From positions 806,001 through 870,000 of the forward strand of contig NZ_BBMK01000001.1 of the NCBI RefSeq assembly GCF_000755285.1: a stretch of DNA of 64,000 nucleotides, in the 5' to 3' direction. Below, one piece after another: positions 10,208-19,847 of this stretch (positions are counted from its first letter, which is position 1; each line of letters begins with the position of its first letter). The position numbers and the translations under genes are program-made. The notes beneath the pieces were generated by a model. The model worked only from the letters and a program-made list of their open reading frames with translations. It was not told where the DNA came from and did not search any database. The stretch is from Nonlabens ulvanivorans. Its GTDB lineage: Bacteria; Bacteroidota; Bacteroidia; Flavobacteriales; Flavobacteriaceae.

Positions 10208-11441
10208 AGTACTTGGTCGTCGTTTTTAAAAGAAAGTAAGTCTATTTCATCCTTAAGTGGTTGAATGAAATTAAGATAGTCTTCCATTTTTTCATTAGGC
10301 AATGGATCTGCGCTAGGTAAGTTTTGCTTGTATGGGTCTACTTGTTTTCCGTTTACCCAGAATCTATAACATACGTGTGGTCCTGTTGCAAGTCCAGTGG
10401 ATCCTACGGTACCTATGACTTGTCCTTGCTTTACTCGTTGACCTACTTTTACACTGCGTTTAGTCATGTGTAAATATTGGGTAGAGTAAGTGCCGTTATG
10501 TTGCACTTTCACATAATTTCCATTACCGCGTGTGTATCCAGATTTGATGACTACACCATTTGCAGTAGAAACGATAGGTGTACCATATGCTGCTGCATAG
10601 TCTGTTCCTTTATGTGCTTTCCATCGTTTTTGAACAGGATGAAATCTACGTTTTGTGAAACGACTCGATATTCTAGAGTAATTTACCGGTGCTTTTAAGA
10701 AAAAGCTGCGTAAGGTTTTACCATTCTCATCATAATAATCACTGATGTTATTTATAGAGTCTGTCTTGAAATCAAAGGCATAAAATGGTGTCTTATCTGT
10801 TTCAAAAACGGCAGCTTCAATACTTTCAATACCTGCATAGATACTGTCATTGATATAACGCTCTGTATATATTATTTTAAAACGATCGCCTTTTTGTAAT
10901 CTAAAAAAATCAATAGACCATCGATAAATATCTGACAATTCATAAATAGCGGCCATACCTAGTCCTTCTTCCTCCATTGCCTCAGACAATGTAGATTGAT
11001 GACGCCAGATGCGGTTTTTCTAACAAATTTTAACGGATGTTTGTCTTTGTAAGCTTTAAGACTATCTGCAAAATTAAGTACTACATAATCCATTTTAGTA
11101 GGTTCATAAATGAACGCTTCTGGAGTGCCAAGACTGTCTTTTCTTTTTAAAATCTTATAAGGTTTACCAACTTGTATACGGCGTACACTATATACAGCGT
11201 CTAGCTCTTCGGCAGCTTTGAAAACGCTTTGACCATCGACTAGGTGTGGATCTATTATGTTACCAAAAGTATCACCACTTTTTACAGTGTCGGTAACTAC
11301 ATCATAATTATTAAGATCAAAACCATATTGCATAATAGGTACTACAACCTCTGCAACTTCTGGCTCTACATAAACCTCTTTTTCTTTACAAGCAGTTAAG
11401 CTTATTCCCAGTACTAGGGCGATGACTAGAAATTTCTTCAT
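10204..11441 (-). CDS. M23 family peptidase lipoprotein with LysM-like region (frame broken)
   Basis: The N-terminal part (from 11441) has a lipoprotein signal peptide (SLTACKEK) and a LysM/OapA-like segment (DTVKSGDTFGNIIDPH). The C-terminal part (to 10204) is an M23 domain with HKGTDYAAAYGTPI (His-x3-Asp zinc motif) and QYLHMTK. M23 enzymes cut peptide cross-links in peptidoglycan. The usual His-x-His motif reads GPHVCYRF, that is, Cys replaces the second His, so full hydrolytic activity is uncertain; M23 proteins with altered motifs can act as amidase activators. One base is missing near 10996: restoring it reads GVINSTLSEAMEEEG continuously. It precedes pgi with an overlap of the stop and start codons and follows kynA after a few bases, so the three probably form one transcript. 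Confidence 0.87.
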
Positions 11442-11444
11442 CTA

Positions 11445-12410
11445 TTATTTTGTGTTTAATGCGTGTTCAACCCATTGTTTTCCCCAGTTATCGATCTCAT
11501 CTTGAGTCCAAAGTTCTGGATAGAAAATAATTTTTTGAAAACTAGGAGGCAAGAATTTCTTCCAGTTCGTTCCACCGGTTGCTTGAATAGGATCGCCTTC
11601 TTTTCTTAAATAGCGATGGGCACTTCCCATGTGCATTAGTTTCCAGTTGATGTTAGCGTTTTGGTCATGTGCGCGCATGGCGTCCATCAGTTCTTTTGTT
11701 TTTTCTTCTTCAGGTAATTGCAGATAACGCTGGTAAATGTTAGAATCTTTTACCTCATGTGCGATACGCAAGAATCTAGGTGTGTAACGTTCTTCAAACT
11801 GTTTTAGTGTAAGTGTTTTTTCTTGGGTATGCATATCGATACCACCTTGCTTCCAGTAACAGTGATTGTAGAGTTCTTCTAGGTTGTCGTTCTCGCTTTC
11901 GCGGAAGCGTTCTCTAACATCTGGATGTACTACATTGATCAAATCACTGCTGTAAAATTCAATCATACGGAACTGTGCACTTTGAAATCCACTAGCTGGC
12001 AATAATGACATGCGGAATTTCAAAAACTGCTCGCGTTCCATTCCTTTAATCATTACCTCAAAAGAGCTAATTAATATGCCGAAATAACGATTGATACGGC
12101 GCAATTTTTCTGCAAAGAAAGAACCTGTTAGGTCTTTACTTTCAATGATTTGTAACTGCTCATGTATGATAAGTTTAAAATAAAGCTCAGTAATCTGATG
12201 GTAACCTATAAAAATCATCTCATCTGGAAAATGAGTAGAAGGCACTTGTAAACTTAGTAATGTGTCTAATCTTATGTAATCCCAATAGGTAATGTATTGG
12301 TCGTATAACAGTCCATCGAGATAGGAGAGCATGTCCTGACCTGAATTCTTAAATTTCTCTTCTAGCAACTGAATGCGTTGCGCGATTTCTGGACTGATTT
12401 CCTGTGACAT
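11445..12410 (-). CDS. kynA: Tryptophan 2,3-dioxygenase family protein
   Basis: This intact 321-residue protein matches heme-dependent tryptophan 2,3-dioxygenase, which opens the indole ring to give N-formylkynurenine, the first step of the kynurenine route. Visible signatures are FIGYHQITELYFKLIIHE (the His region that contacts substrate), LLPASGFQSAQFRMIEF, and the C-terminal GSAHRYLRKEGDPIQATGGTNWKKFLPPS. Length and motifs fit the Bacteroidetes branch. A near-perfect copy of the iterated palindrome at 11894-11909 is read as RFRES. Homogentisate dioxygenase, another ring-opening enzyme, lies 2 kb away on the same strand. No other kynurenine pathway gene is visible. Confidence 0.88.
   Translation of the reverse strand: MSQEISPEIAQRIQLLEEKFKNSGQDMLSYLDGLLYDQYITYWDYIRLDTLLSLQVPSTHFPDEMIFIGYHQITELYFKLIIHEQLQIIESKDLTGSFFAEKLRRINRYFGILISSFEVMIKGMEREQFLKFRMSLLPASGFQSAQFRMIEFYSSDLINVVHPDVRERFRESENDNLEELYNHCYWKQGGIDMHTQEKTLTLKQFEERYTPRFLRIAHEVKDSNIYQRYLQLPEEEKTKELMDAMRAHDQNANINWKLMHMGSAHRYLRKEGDPIQATGGTNWKKFLPPSFQKIIFYPELWTQDEIDNWGKQWVEHALNTK
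11894..11909. repeat. Iterated palindrome, one mismatch, inside kynA
   Basis: CGCTTTCGCGGAAGCG, one base different from the consensus, read as RFRES. Confidence 0.85.
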
Positions 12411-12430
12411 GAAAACATTTTAAGGTTCTA

Positions 12431-12438
12431 CAAATGTA
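12431..12438 (-). promoter_or_regulatory. Possible -7 promoter element of kynA
   Basis: TACATTTG on the minus strand matches TAnnTTTG and lies 20 bases upstream of the kynA start. No clear TTG is seen at the -33 position, so the call is weak. Confidence 0.4.
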
Positions 12439-12507
12439 ATAATACCTGTGAAACCTTAAAACGTATCTATTGATTTAAGAAGGATGTTGTTAACAGTAGC
12501 GATAAAA

Positions 12508-13296
12508 CTACTTAGGCAAGGTTTTAAATTGATATTTTAAACCTTTAAAGGCGTCTAGATCTGCAGTAAGTGATCCGACTGCAAGTTTTGCCTTTATTTT
12601 TAAAGGCATTTTATTTTCATCATCAGATATCCATACAGTTAGACTTTCTTCTTCTTTAAAAACGCGACCTGATTGTACATAAGGTCTAAATTCTAAAGCC
12701 GGAACTTTACCAAATTTAGTTCTAATCGTATCACGACCTAAGAATTTTAATTTAAAGTCAAAGTTTTCTTTATCAAAGAACATAGGTAACTTAAACTCGT
12801 CTCCTTTTTCTAGAGTTTTAATATCTACTATAGTGCGTAAATGATAAAAGGCACTCATCATATCTTGAGTAGATGGTTCTATGTTCATAGATTCTACTTT
12901 ATTATGCTTCTTATCATTAATAATAGCTGTGCCAGTGTCGTGATCAAAATCTATTTGAATGTCTTTAGTGTGTCCACCTTCATCAATATCGCGTATGAAT
13001 CGATAGGGTTTAACGGTAGTGCGATCTATGTAAGTTTCATAGCGATCATCTACTTTAAAGAATAGGTGTAATAAACCTGTAGATTTACCTTTTCCTTTAA
13101 TATGGTAAACTTCTTTTCCTTCTAGTTTAGTTTCACTAACCTGCATTGTCGCATAACTAGCATTAAAAACACCATAGTGTATTCTAAAACGGAACCATTC
13201 ACCTTTTTTAAACGCCATTTCTGGTGGTGCAGTTGTAGGCATAAAGGCTGTTGTAGCTATAAATATTGCGAGTATTGGAATTATAAATTTTTTCAT
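12508..13296 (-). CDS. DUF3108 family exported protein
   Basis: A protein of about 262 residues with a signal peptide (MKKFIIPILAIFIATTAFMP) followed by FKKGEWFRFRIHYGVFNASYATMQV, the typical opening of DUF3108 proteins, a predicted periplasmic beta-rich family of unknown role. Later segments (FRFIRDIDEGGHTKDIQIDFD and SLTVWISDDENKMPLKIKAKLAVGSL) also fit the family. The frame is open further upstream to 13374, but those 26 residues do not look like a natural N-terminus and the ATG at 13296 directly precedes the signal peptide. It lies 90 bases downstream of the gene at 13386-14015 and may be expressed with it. Confidence 0.8.
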   Translation of the reverse strand: MKKFIIPILAIFIATTAFMPTTAPPEMAFKKGEWFRFRIHYGVFNASYATMQVSETKLEGKEVYHIKGKGKSTGLLHLFFKVDDRYETYIDRTTVKPYRFIRDIDEGGHTKDIQIDFDHDTGTAIINDKKHNKVESMNIEPSTQDMMSAFYHLRTIVDIKTLEKGDEFKLPMFFDKENFDFKLKFLGRDTIRTKFGKVPALEFRPYVQSGRVFKEEESLTVWISDDENKMPLKIKAKLAVGSLTADLDAFKGLKYQFKTLPK

Positions 13297-13385
13297 GATG
13301 CTTTGATTTAACAGCATTTTCATGCGTTTCAAAGTATGAAATACAAAACTCGTTCCAAAACTCAATTCTTTCATGGCATCACATT

Positions 13386-14015
13386 TTAATCTTGTGGAAT
13401 CTCTTCAATAATTGCTTCTAATTCTACAGCTTCGTTCATTAGAGAGTCTGTGGTTTCATTTAAACTATCCACTTCTTCTTCGTACTCATACCAGTCGTCC
13501 TCAACCTCAGATTCTTCATATTCATAATCTTCGTTATACCATTCTTCATCTTCATCCATCATGTCGAAGTAGTTGTATTCATCAAATGTGTTGCTGAAAA
13601 GACCTATGAAACCTAAAACGATTAAAATTAAACTTACAATACCTACCACTAGATTAAAAGTCTTTGCGTTACTGACTCTTTTATAACTGCTAGGGTCATA
13701 TTGTTCTGGGTTTTGCTGGTACTTGTTCATGCTAGAATGAGCAAGAGCAAAACCTATAATACTTAATACAAGAGCTAAATATTGACCACCTACACAACAA
13801 CAGATGACAAATAAAACTGTCGCAACAATTGCAAGAACCATAGCACTATTATCTGCTGGTAATTTTGAGCGATAAGGTTGAGAGCTCCAGTTTTGTCCAC
13901 CTTGATTTTGATTCTGTTCATGGCTTCTTGAACTGTCGTATCCAGAGTTAGAATAGTTATTATCTTCCCAGGACCTGTTTTGATTAGAAGAGTTTTGGTT
14001 AGTGTTGTTTTCCAA
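13386..14015 (-). CDS. Membrane protein with Asn/Gln-rich head and acidic tail (DUF4190-like)
   Basis: Three zones are visible in 209 residues: a hydrophilic, Asn/Gln/Ser-rich first 55 residues; two membrane segments (around VLAIVATVLFVICCCVGGQYLALVLSIIGFAL and LVVGIVSLILIVLGFIGLF) of the kind found in DUF4190 proteins; and a strongly acidic tail rich in Glu, Asp and Tyr (residues 145-209). No catalytic motif is seen. The CCC stretch in the first helix is unusual. A role cannot be given; the architecture suggests a small inner-membrane protein with exposed disordered ends. Confidence 0.7.
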   Translation of the reverse strand: MENNTNQNSSNQNRSWEDNNYSNSGYDSSRSHEQNQNQGGQNWSSQPYRSKLPADNSAMVLAIVATVLFVICCCVGGQYLALVLSIIGFALAHSSMNKYQQNPEQYDPSSYKRVSNAKTFNLVVGIVSLILIVLGFIGLFSNTFDEYNYFDMMDEDEEWYNEDYEYEESEVEDDWYEYEEEVDSLNETTDSLMNEAVELEAIIEEIPQD

Positions 14016-14041
14016 TGGTGTAAAGTTTAGTTTTTATAAAA

Positions 14042-15208
14042 TTAGTGGTTATCATCTAGCCAACTTTTATGATAATCTTCATCAGCTATTTCTAGTGCTG
14101 CCTTTGTAACCTTTAAAGGTTTAAAAGTGTCTACCATAACAGCTAGTTCTTCAGTTTTAGTCTTTCCTATGCTGCGCTCTGCAGCTCCAGGATGTGGACC
14201 ATGAGGAATTCCTGCTGGATGCAAACTTATGTGTCCAGCGTCTACATCATTACGGCTCATAAAATCTCCATCTACGTAATAGAGTACCTCATCACTATCG
14301 ATGTTGCTATGATTGTATGGTGCCGGAATACTATCTGGATGATAATCATACAATCTAGGCACAAAACTACATACTACAAATGCGTCTGTTTCAAAAGTTT
14401 GATGCACTGGTGGCGGCTGGTGAATGCGACCTGTGATAGGTTCAAAATCATGTATAGAAAGTGCATATGGAAAATTATAACCGTCATATCCTACGACATC
14501 AAATGGATGTGAAGCATAAACCATGTCAAAAATCTCATCTTGCTTTTTTACCTTCATGTGAAAATCACCGAGCTCGTCGTGAGTTTCTAATGTCTCTGGT
14601 CTTCTTAAATCTCGTTCACAAAACGGTGAATGTTCCAGCAACTGACCGAACCAGTTTCTGTATCGTTTAGGTGTGTAAATAGGTCTCCTAGATTCTGTAA
14701 TAAAAAGTCTATTGTCTTTATCATCAAAACGTAACTGGTATATAATGCCACGCGGGATTAATAGATAATCACCATATTTAAAATCTATATTGCCCAAATG
14801 TGTGCGCAACGTTCCTGATCCTTTGTGAATAAAGATCAACTCGTCTGCATCTGAGTTTTTATAGAAATAATCTGTCATAGATTCTTGTGGTGCTGCCAGT
14901 ATAATGTTGACATCACTGTTAGTAAGAACTATAGTGCGACTCTCTAAATAATCAGCTTTAGGTTTTACTTGAAATCCTCTAAATCGATATGATTTAATAT
15001 GATTTTCTAAAGCAATCTCTGGTTTTACAGAATATTGACCTTTGATTTCTTTAACCATCGTAGGTCTATGTACGTGGTATGAGTTTGTAGACATACCGTC
15101 AAAACCTATGGTTCCAAAAAGTTGCTCAGAATACAATTCACCATTTGGCTTTCTGAAAACAGTGTGTCTTTTAGGCGGTATTTTTCCTAGCTTGTGATAA
15201 AAAGGCAT
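14042..15208 (-). CDS. hmgA: Homogentisate 1,2-dioxygenase
   Basis: This cupin-fold, iron-dependent enzyme opens the ring of homogentisate in tyrosine and phenylalanine breakdown. The 388-residue protein opens with MPFYHKLGKIPPKRHT and contains GDYLLIPRGIIYQLRF in the first cupin, and in the second the metal-binding stretch HQTFETDAFVVCSFVPRLYDYHPDSIPAPYNHSNIDSDEVLYYVDGDF as well as HPAGIPHGPHPG. It is intact. The bacterial enzymes are often longer (about 430 residues); the shorter form is usual in Bacteroidetes. 4-hydroxyphenylpyruvate dioxygenase and other pathway genes are not in the window, though they commonly lie next to it; they may be upstream elsewhere. Confidence 0.88.
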   Translation of the reverse strand: MPFYHKLGKIPPKRHTVFRKPNGELYSEQLFGTIGFDGMSTNSYHVHRPTMVKEIKGQYSVKPEIALENHIKSYRFRGFQVKPKADYLESRTIVLTNSDVNIILAAPQESMTDYFYKNSDADELIFIHKGSGTLRTHLGNIDFKYGDYLLIPRGIIYQLRFDDKDNRLFITESRRPIYTPKRYRNWFGQLLEHSPFCERDLRRPETLETHDELGDFHMKVKKQDEIFDMVYASHPFDVVGYDGYNFPYALSIHDFEPITGRIHQPPPVHQTFETDAFVVCSFVPRLYDYHPDSIPAPYNHSNIDSDEVLYYVDGDFMSRNDVDAGHISLHPAGIPHGPHPGAAERSIGKTKTEELAVMVDTFKPLKVTKAALEIADEDYHKSWLDDNH

Positions 15209-15299
15209 GAGCTTTTATTTTTATGACTAGCAATTTCGGAAATTCCTGAGATGATTCCATGCTTTAAGTCAATTATTTATAAGAGGACTTTTGAGAATA

Positions 15300-15315
15300 C
15301 GCTTTCGCGAAAGCG
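15300..15315. repeat. Iterated palindrome, perfect copy, intergenic
   Basis: Exact CGCTTTCGCGAAAGCG just beyond the stop codon of the patatin gene, between it and hmgA. Confidence 0.95.
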
Positions 15316-15317
15316 CA

Positions 15318-17561
15318 CTAAAACTGAAACCCTAGATTTACATAGAACTCACCTTTACTTTGCTCTGGACTAAAACTATATTTTAATTCTAATGGTCCTA
15401 AGAATGTCTCCAGTCCATACCCAATTGCATACCCTGTAAAACCATCTGTACTGAACCAGTTTGATTTTTCAAAAAGATAATCATCAATCTTTACTGAATT
15501 AGTACTTAAAATGATATGGTTATTTTTAAAGATCTCATAGTCTAGTTCAATAAGTCCACCCATTACTGTATTACCACTCAAGCTTACAAAATCATATCCA
15601 TAAAATGGTAATATGTTATTAATGCGCCTTGCGCCATAACCACCTAAAAAGAAATCAAAAGAACTATTGCCAGGATTACCTATGGGCAACCCGAATAGAA
15701 TATCACCTCGTAGACTCCATTTACCAAAACTTCTTGCATGGCCTACAGAAACTTGAGCCATTGAAAATTCTTGAAAGTTATTATCTACTTTACTTTTATT
15801 ATATAAATAGATGTGTAAATCACCATCTATTTTCCAACCACTAGATGGGAAAAACAAGTTGTCATAGGTGTCATAGAGTACACTTGTGTACACACTACTA
15901 TAATTGCTGTTTTCAAAAATAGTACGCTGATCTGTATTAGTATTAGTCCCCCCCAGTGTTTCTGTAAATAATCTCAGGGATTTATATTCTGCTCCTACAG
16001 TAAGATTGAACCCATTTCCTATTTTAGTTTGTAGAAAAAGCTGCTGTGTCCAATCATTATAGTCTAGATCAATTGAATTAACGTTTACATCAATATCTGC
16101 CACCTGCTCTAAAAAGTTTGCAGAGATTTGTTTCTCATATTGAACAAATTCACTGTGGAAACCTATAGACCAATATTTACCTTTGTCAATATAGTAGTCT
16201 AGGTTATAACGCACGTTATCACCTAGTATAATGTCGGCAGATACTACATCACTATCAAACAAGACATTTTTTCTAGTAAGATTAACCAGTGCCGCACTTC
16301 TCAATAATTCATCATAGTGCACGCCTAGTCTCAGGTAGTTGCGCACGGTGGTTTCAATAACTCCAATTTCAAGAATAGCACCATCTGGTGTATTGATGAT
16401 TTCATAATTAATTTTTGAGAAATTATTAGTGGCTTGTAAATTATTGATTCCGTCTCTAATATCTGTATAAGAAACATTACCAGGTGTTTCTATTTTAAAC
16501 CTACCGTTAATATAAGCTCTAGAGTAATTTTCATTACCATTAATATAAACTTGAGCTAGATAAATGCTGTCAGTCGTTACTGCTGGTAATTTTTCTCTAC
16601 GGTAGCCATCTTCATAAATTAGCTTTTGCAATTGGTCTAGCTTTTTAAAAGCTGCAATTTCACCTTCTTTAATAATGGCCTTACCTTGATCAAAAGATAT
16701 CACTGTGTAGTCTTCAATGTCAGGATCGATGTAGATATCTGTGAAAACCACCTTTTCTTTCATCGCATTAATAGTGCGATAATTATTTATCTGAGTAAGT
16801 ATATCAAAAGCGCCGTTAAGTTGATCTCTATTTTTTAGTCCATCTTGTACATCTACACCTATGATGATATCCATGCCTAGAGACCTTAGTTTTTCTACAG
16901 GATAGTTATCAGTTACACCACCATCGATAAAAAGTCTATTTTCAATTTCTACGGGCGCAAATAGGGAAGGCAAGGCGCCACTTGCATTTACTGCTCGAGG
17001 TAAATAACCATTATTTAATATGATGTCTTCACCAGTTTCAACATCTGTAGCGACACAAAAAAATGGAATAGGTAGTTCACTAAATTCATCTACATCTTTA
17101 ACATGGGAAAGTAACCTTGATAGTAGATTGTATATGTTTTGTCCCTTGCTTAATGAATTAGGAACCTGTACTTTAAAGTCTTTAAAGGGTAAAGTCACAC
17201 CATATCGTTCATTATCCTTACGTTCAAAATATGTTTTTGATTCGCGAGGTATATCGTCAGATATAATATCGTCAAAATCAATAGTCTGAAAAACAGAATC
17301 TAATTGCTTACCTGTATAGCCAGATGCGTATAAGGAACCTACAATAGCTCCCATGCTAGTTCCCGCAATATAATCTATCTTAATACCTAGTGAGTCTATA
17401 ACTTTCAAGGTTCCGATGTGAGCGAGTCCTTTTGCGCCACCACCAGATAATACTAGGCCTATTTTTTGTTTCTCAGGTTTTTGATTTTGTTGCGCATTTA
17501 AAAACGACGCTTGCGCGAAAACGAATACTAAGATAATCCAGATATATTTATTCATTTTCAT
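15318..17561 (-). CDS. Patatin-like phospholipase with outer-membrane beta-barrel (PlpD-like)
   Basis: After a signal peptide (cleaved near LNAQ) comes a patatin hydrolase domain with the oxyanion loop GLVLSGGGAKGLAHIG, the nucleophile elbow AGTSMGAIVG (Gly-x-Ser-x-Gly) and the dyad Asp in FIDGGVTDNYPVE. A POTRA-like link (about 330-410) follows and then a BamA/surface-antigen type barrel ending near FYVNLGFQF. This architecture matches PlpD-type (type Vd-like) autotransporters that expose a lipase at the cell surface. The start lies at one of two ATG codons that overlap the uvrC stop (17561 or 17555). A G7 tract at 15948-15954 is read as Leu-Gly-Gly. Closely coupled to uvrC by overlap, which is odd for a repair gene but frequent in compact flavobacterial genomes. 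Confidence 0.88.
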   Translation of the reverse strand: MKMNKYIWIILVFVFAQASFLNAQQNQKPEKQKIGLVLSGGGAKGLAHIGTLKVIDSLGIKIDYIAGTSMGAIVGSLYASGYTGKQLDSVFQTIDFDDIISDDIPRESKTYFERKDNERYGVTLPFKDFKVQVPNSLSKGQNIYNLLSRLLSHVKDVDEFSELPIPFFCVATDVETGEDIILNNGYLPRAVNASGALPSLFAPVEIENRLFIDGGVTDNYPVEKLRSLGMDIIIGVDVQDGLKNRDQLNGAFDILTQINNYRTINAMKEKVVFTDIYIDPDIEDYTVISFDQGKAIIKEGEIAAFKKLDQLQKLIYEDGYRREKLPAVTTDSIYLAQVYINGNENYSRAYINGRFKIETPGNVSYTDIRDGINNLQATNNFSKINYEIINTPDGAILEIGVIETTVRNYLRLGVHYDELLRSAALVNLTRKNVLFDSDVVSADIILGDNVRYNLDYYIDKGKYWSIGFHSEFVQYEKQISANFLEQVADIDVNVNSIDLDYNDWTQQLFLQTKIGNGFNLTVGAEYKSLRLFTETLGGTNTNTDQRTIFENSNYSSVYTSVLYDTYDNLFFPSSGWKIDGDLHIYLYNKSKVDNNFQEFSMAQVSVGHARSFGKWSLRGDILFGLPIGNPGNSSFDFFLGGYGARRINNILPFYGYDFVSLSGNTVMGGLIELDYEIFKNNHIILSTNSVKIDDYLFEKSNWFSTDGFTGYAIGYGLETFLGPLELKYSFSPEQSKGEFYVNLGFQF
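15948..15954. repeat. G7 tract (C7 on plus) in the patatin gene
   Basis: Exactly seven G, read CTG GGG GGG ACT as Leu-Gly-Gly-Thr. The frame is kept. Confidence 0.9.
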
Positions 17562-19347
17562 TCTTGTAAAAATCGATAATTTTTTGCGCTCTGGAGGCAC
17601 CTATAACATCTTCAAGTTCTTTTTTAGAAGCTGTTTTAATTCTTTTTACAGATCTAAAGTGTCTTAATAGCTCAACGGCAGTTTTTTCACCTATACCTGG
17701 TATAGTATCTAGTTCTGTTTCGATAGCCTGTTTACTGCGCTTATTGCGGTGATGTGTAATCCCAAAACGGTGTGCCTCATTTCTCATTTGTTGAATTACT
17801 TTTAGAGTTTCAGAACGTTTATCTAAGTATAATGGTACTGGATCATTAGGATAAAATAATTCTTCTAGTCTTTTTGCAATTCCTATAATGGTGATTTTCC
17901 CTCTTAAACCTAATCTATCTAGAGCTTTTAAACCACTAGATAATTGTCCTTTACCACCATCAACTACTACAAGTTGAGGTAATGGTTCACCTTCTTCTAA
18001 CAACCTGCGATAACGTCTGTGTACGACCTCTTCCATACTGGCAAAATCATCTGGGCCATCAACAGTTTTGATATTGAAATTACGATAATCTTTCTTACTG
18101 GGTTTTCCATTTTTAAAAACGACACAGGCAGCAACTGGATTAGTCCCTTGGATATTTGAATTATCAAAACATTCTATGTGAACCGGTTCTTCATCAAGTC
18201 TTAAATCTGCTTTCATTTGTGCCATAAGACGCTTTACATGTCTATCTGGATCAACTATTTTAATGGTTTTAAACTGTTCTTGTCTATAGAATTTAGCGTT
18301 GCGCAATGATAAGTCTACAATCTTCTTTTTATCACCTAGCTGTGGAATAGTCACTTTTATTTGATCACCTAGCTTTACCTCAAATGGCACATAGATTTCT
18401 TTGCACTGCGAGTTGAAGCGCTGGCGTAATTCAATGATTGCAATCTCAAGTAGCTCTTGATCTGTTTCTTCGAGCTTCTTTTTAATTTCTAAGGTGTGAG
18501 AACGTACAATCGCACCATGTGACAGTTGTAAATAGTTTACATATGCATGCGTTTCATCAGATATGAGGCTGAAGACATCTACATCGGTGATTTTAGAATT
18601 AACCACAGTAGATTTAGACTGATACTTTTGTAAGATTTCAAGCTTTTCTTTGATACGTTGCGCATCTTCAAACTGCATGCTTGCAGCATACTCCATCATC
18701 TGTGACTCAAAATGTTTTGCAGCATTTTTATAATCACCTTTTACAATATTACGCACGTTGTCGATGTTTGCGGCATATGCCGTTTCACTCATTAAATTGT
18801 CGCAAGGCCCAGCGCAATTACCTATGTGGTACTCTAGACAGACCTTATATTTTCCTGCATTGATTTTATCTGCGCTCAAGTCATATTTACAAGTGCGTAA
18901 TGGATATAATCCTTTTATAAGGTCTAACAATGTCCGTACAGTTTTAACACTTGAAAAAGGACCGTAATATTCACTACCATCTTTAATCATTCTACGCGTT
19001 AAAAACACACGTGGAAAACGTTCTTTTTTAATACATAGCCATGGATAGGTTTTGTCATCTCGCAACATAATGTTGTATCGCGGATTTCTATTTTTGATCA
19101 ACGAGTTTTCCAGCAATAGTGCATCCATCTCTGTTTCAACCACGATATGTTCAATGGTCACAATCTTTTTTACCATCGATTTTATGCGATAGCTGTCGTG
19201 ATTTTTTGTAAAATATGATGATACACGCTTTTTAAGGTTCTTTGCCTTTCCTACATAAAGCAATTTGTGATCTTTATCATAATATTGATAAACACCTGGT
19301 GTAGAAGGTAGTATTCTTATTTGAACCTCGAGCGGTGATAATTCCAT
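17548..19347 (-). CDS. uvrC: Excinuclease ABC subunit C
   Basis: UvrC makes the two incisions around a DNA lesion in nucleotide excision repair. At 599 residues it is full length. The GIY-YIG nuclease (TPGVYQYYDKDHKLLYVGKAKNLKKRV, residues 15-40) cuts on the 3' side; a UvrB-binding UVR motif (about 200-235, FEDAQRIKEKLEIL) follows; the RNase H-like nuclease (IECFDNSNIQGTNPVA; VVVDGGKGQLSSG) cuts on the 5' side; a C-terminal helix-hairpin-helix pair (LDTIPGIGEKTAVELL) binds DNA. A cysteine cluster (about 155-185: CKYD, CLEYHIGNCAGPC) fits the iron-sulfur site of many UvrC proteins. The frame is intact. Confidence 0.96.
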   Translation of the reverse strand: MELSPLEVQIRILPSTPGVYQYYDKDHKLLYVGKAKNLKKRVSSYFTKNHDSYRIKSMVKKIVTIEHIVVETEMDALLLENSLIKNRNPRYNIMLRDDKTYPWLCIKKERFPRVFLTRRMIKDGSEYYGPFSSVKTVRTLLDLIKGLYPLRTCKYDLSADKINAGKYKVCLEYHIGNCAGPCDNLMSETAYAANIDNVRNIVKGDYKNAAKHFESQMMEYAASMQFEDAQRIKEKLEILQKYQSKSTVVNSKITDVDVFSLISDETHAYVNYLQLSHGAIVRSHTLEIKKKLEETDQELLEIAIIELRQRFNSQCKEIYVPFEVKLGDQIKVTIPQLGDKKKIVDLSLRNAKFYRQEQFKTIKIVDPDRHVKRLMAQMKADLRLDEEPVHIECFDNSNIQGTNPVAACVVFKNGKPSKKDYRNFNIKTVDGPDDFASMEEVVHRRYRRLLEEGEPLPQLVVVDGGKGQLSSGLKALDRLGLRGKITIIGIAKRLEELFYPNDPVPLYLDKRSETLKVIQQMRNEAHRFGITHHRNKRSKQAIETELDTIPGIGEKTAVELLRHFRSVKRIKTASKKELEDVIGASRAQKIIDFYKNENE

Positions 19348-19378
19348 AGCGATGTAAAGTTAGGAATTTTCTAGGGCA

Positions 19379-19394
19379 CGCTTCCGCGAAAGCG
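19379..19394. repeat. Iterated palindrome, one mismatch, intergenic
   Basis: CGCTTCCGCGAAAGCG, one base off the consensus, between uvrC and trxA, which are divergent. Confidence 0.85.
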
Positions 19395-19472
19395 TATTAA
19401 AATCAACCTAATTTCTTATCATTTCTATAACGGTACAAAGTTTATAAATGCTTTAATTTTGAAAATAAAAAG

Positions 19473-19767
19473 ATGGCAAGTTTTAAGGAAATCATTTCAA
19501 CAGATACACCAGTTTTAATTGACTTTTTTTGCCACGTGGTGCGGCCCATGCCAGACCATGATGCCAGTATTAGAAAAGTTGAAGGACGATCTAGGTGATG
19601 GAGTTAGAATCTTAAAAATAGACGTAGATAAAAACCAAGCGCTTGCTACTCAAATGAATGTGCGAGGAGTTCCTGCTTTTATGATTTATAAAAATGGTAA
19701 TCTTATCTGGAAAGCTAGTGGTGTACAGCCGTTGCATGTTTTAAAAGAACAAATTGCAAATGCATAA
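19473..19767 (+). CDS. trxA: Thioredoxin (single-base insertion near the start)
   Basis: A 97-residue thioredoxin-fold protein with the redox motif WCGPC, the cis-Pro segment RGVPAFMIYKNG and a C-terminal helix. It reduces protein disulfides in the cytoplasm, no signal peptide being present. The ATG at 19473 (MASFKEIISTDTPVLIDFF) is out of frame with the active site because of a T7 tract at 19524-19530; six T give the expected LIDFFATWCGPC. A TAATTTTG element at 19454-19461 resembles a Bacteroidetes -7 box but has no clear partner. Confidence 0.88.
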
Positions 19768-19847
19768 CCTTTTAAGGTCGTAATTTTTCAGTTAATTGAT
19801 AGACTGATTTAATTTTAAACATCTATACAGTAGATGAATTGAGGCTT

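Noticed and set aside
17505-17525. CGCTTGCGCGAAAACG at the patatin signal peptide as a palindrome copy
   Set aside because: Two mismatches break the symmetry; it may be a decayed copy but cannot be separated from chance.
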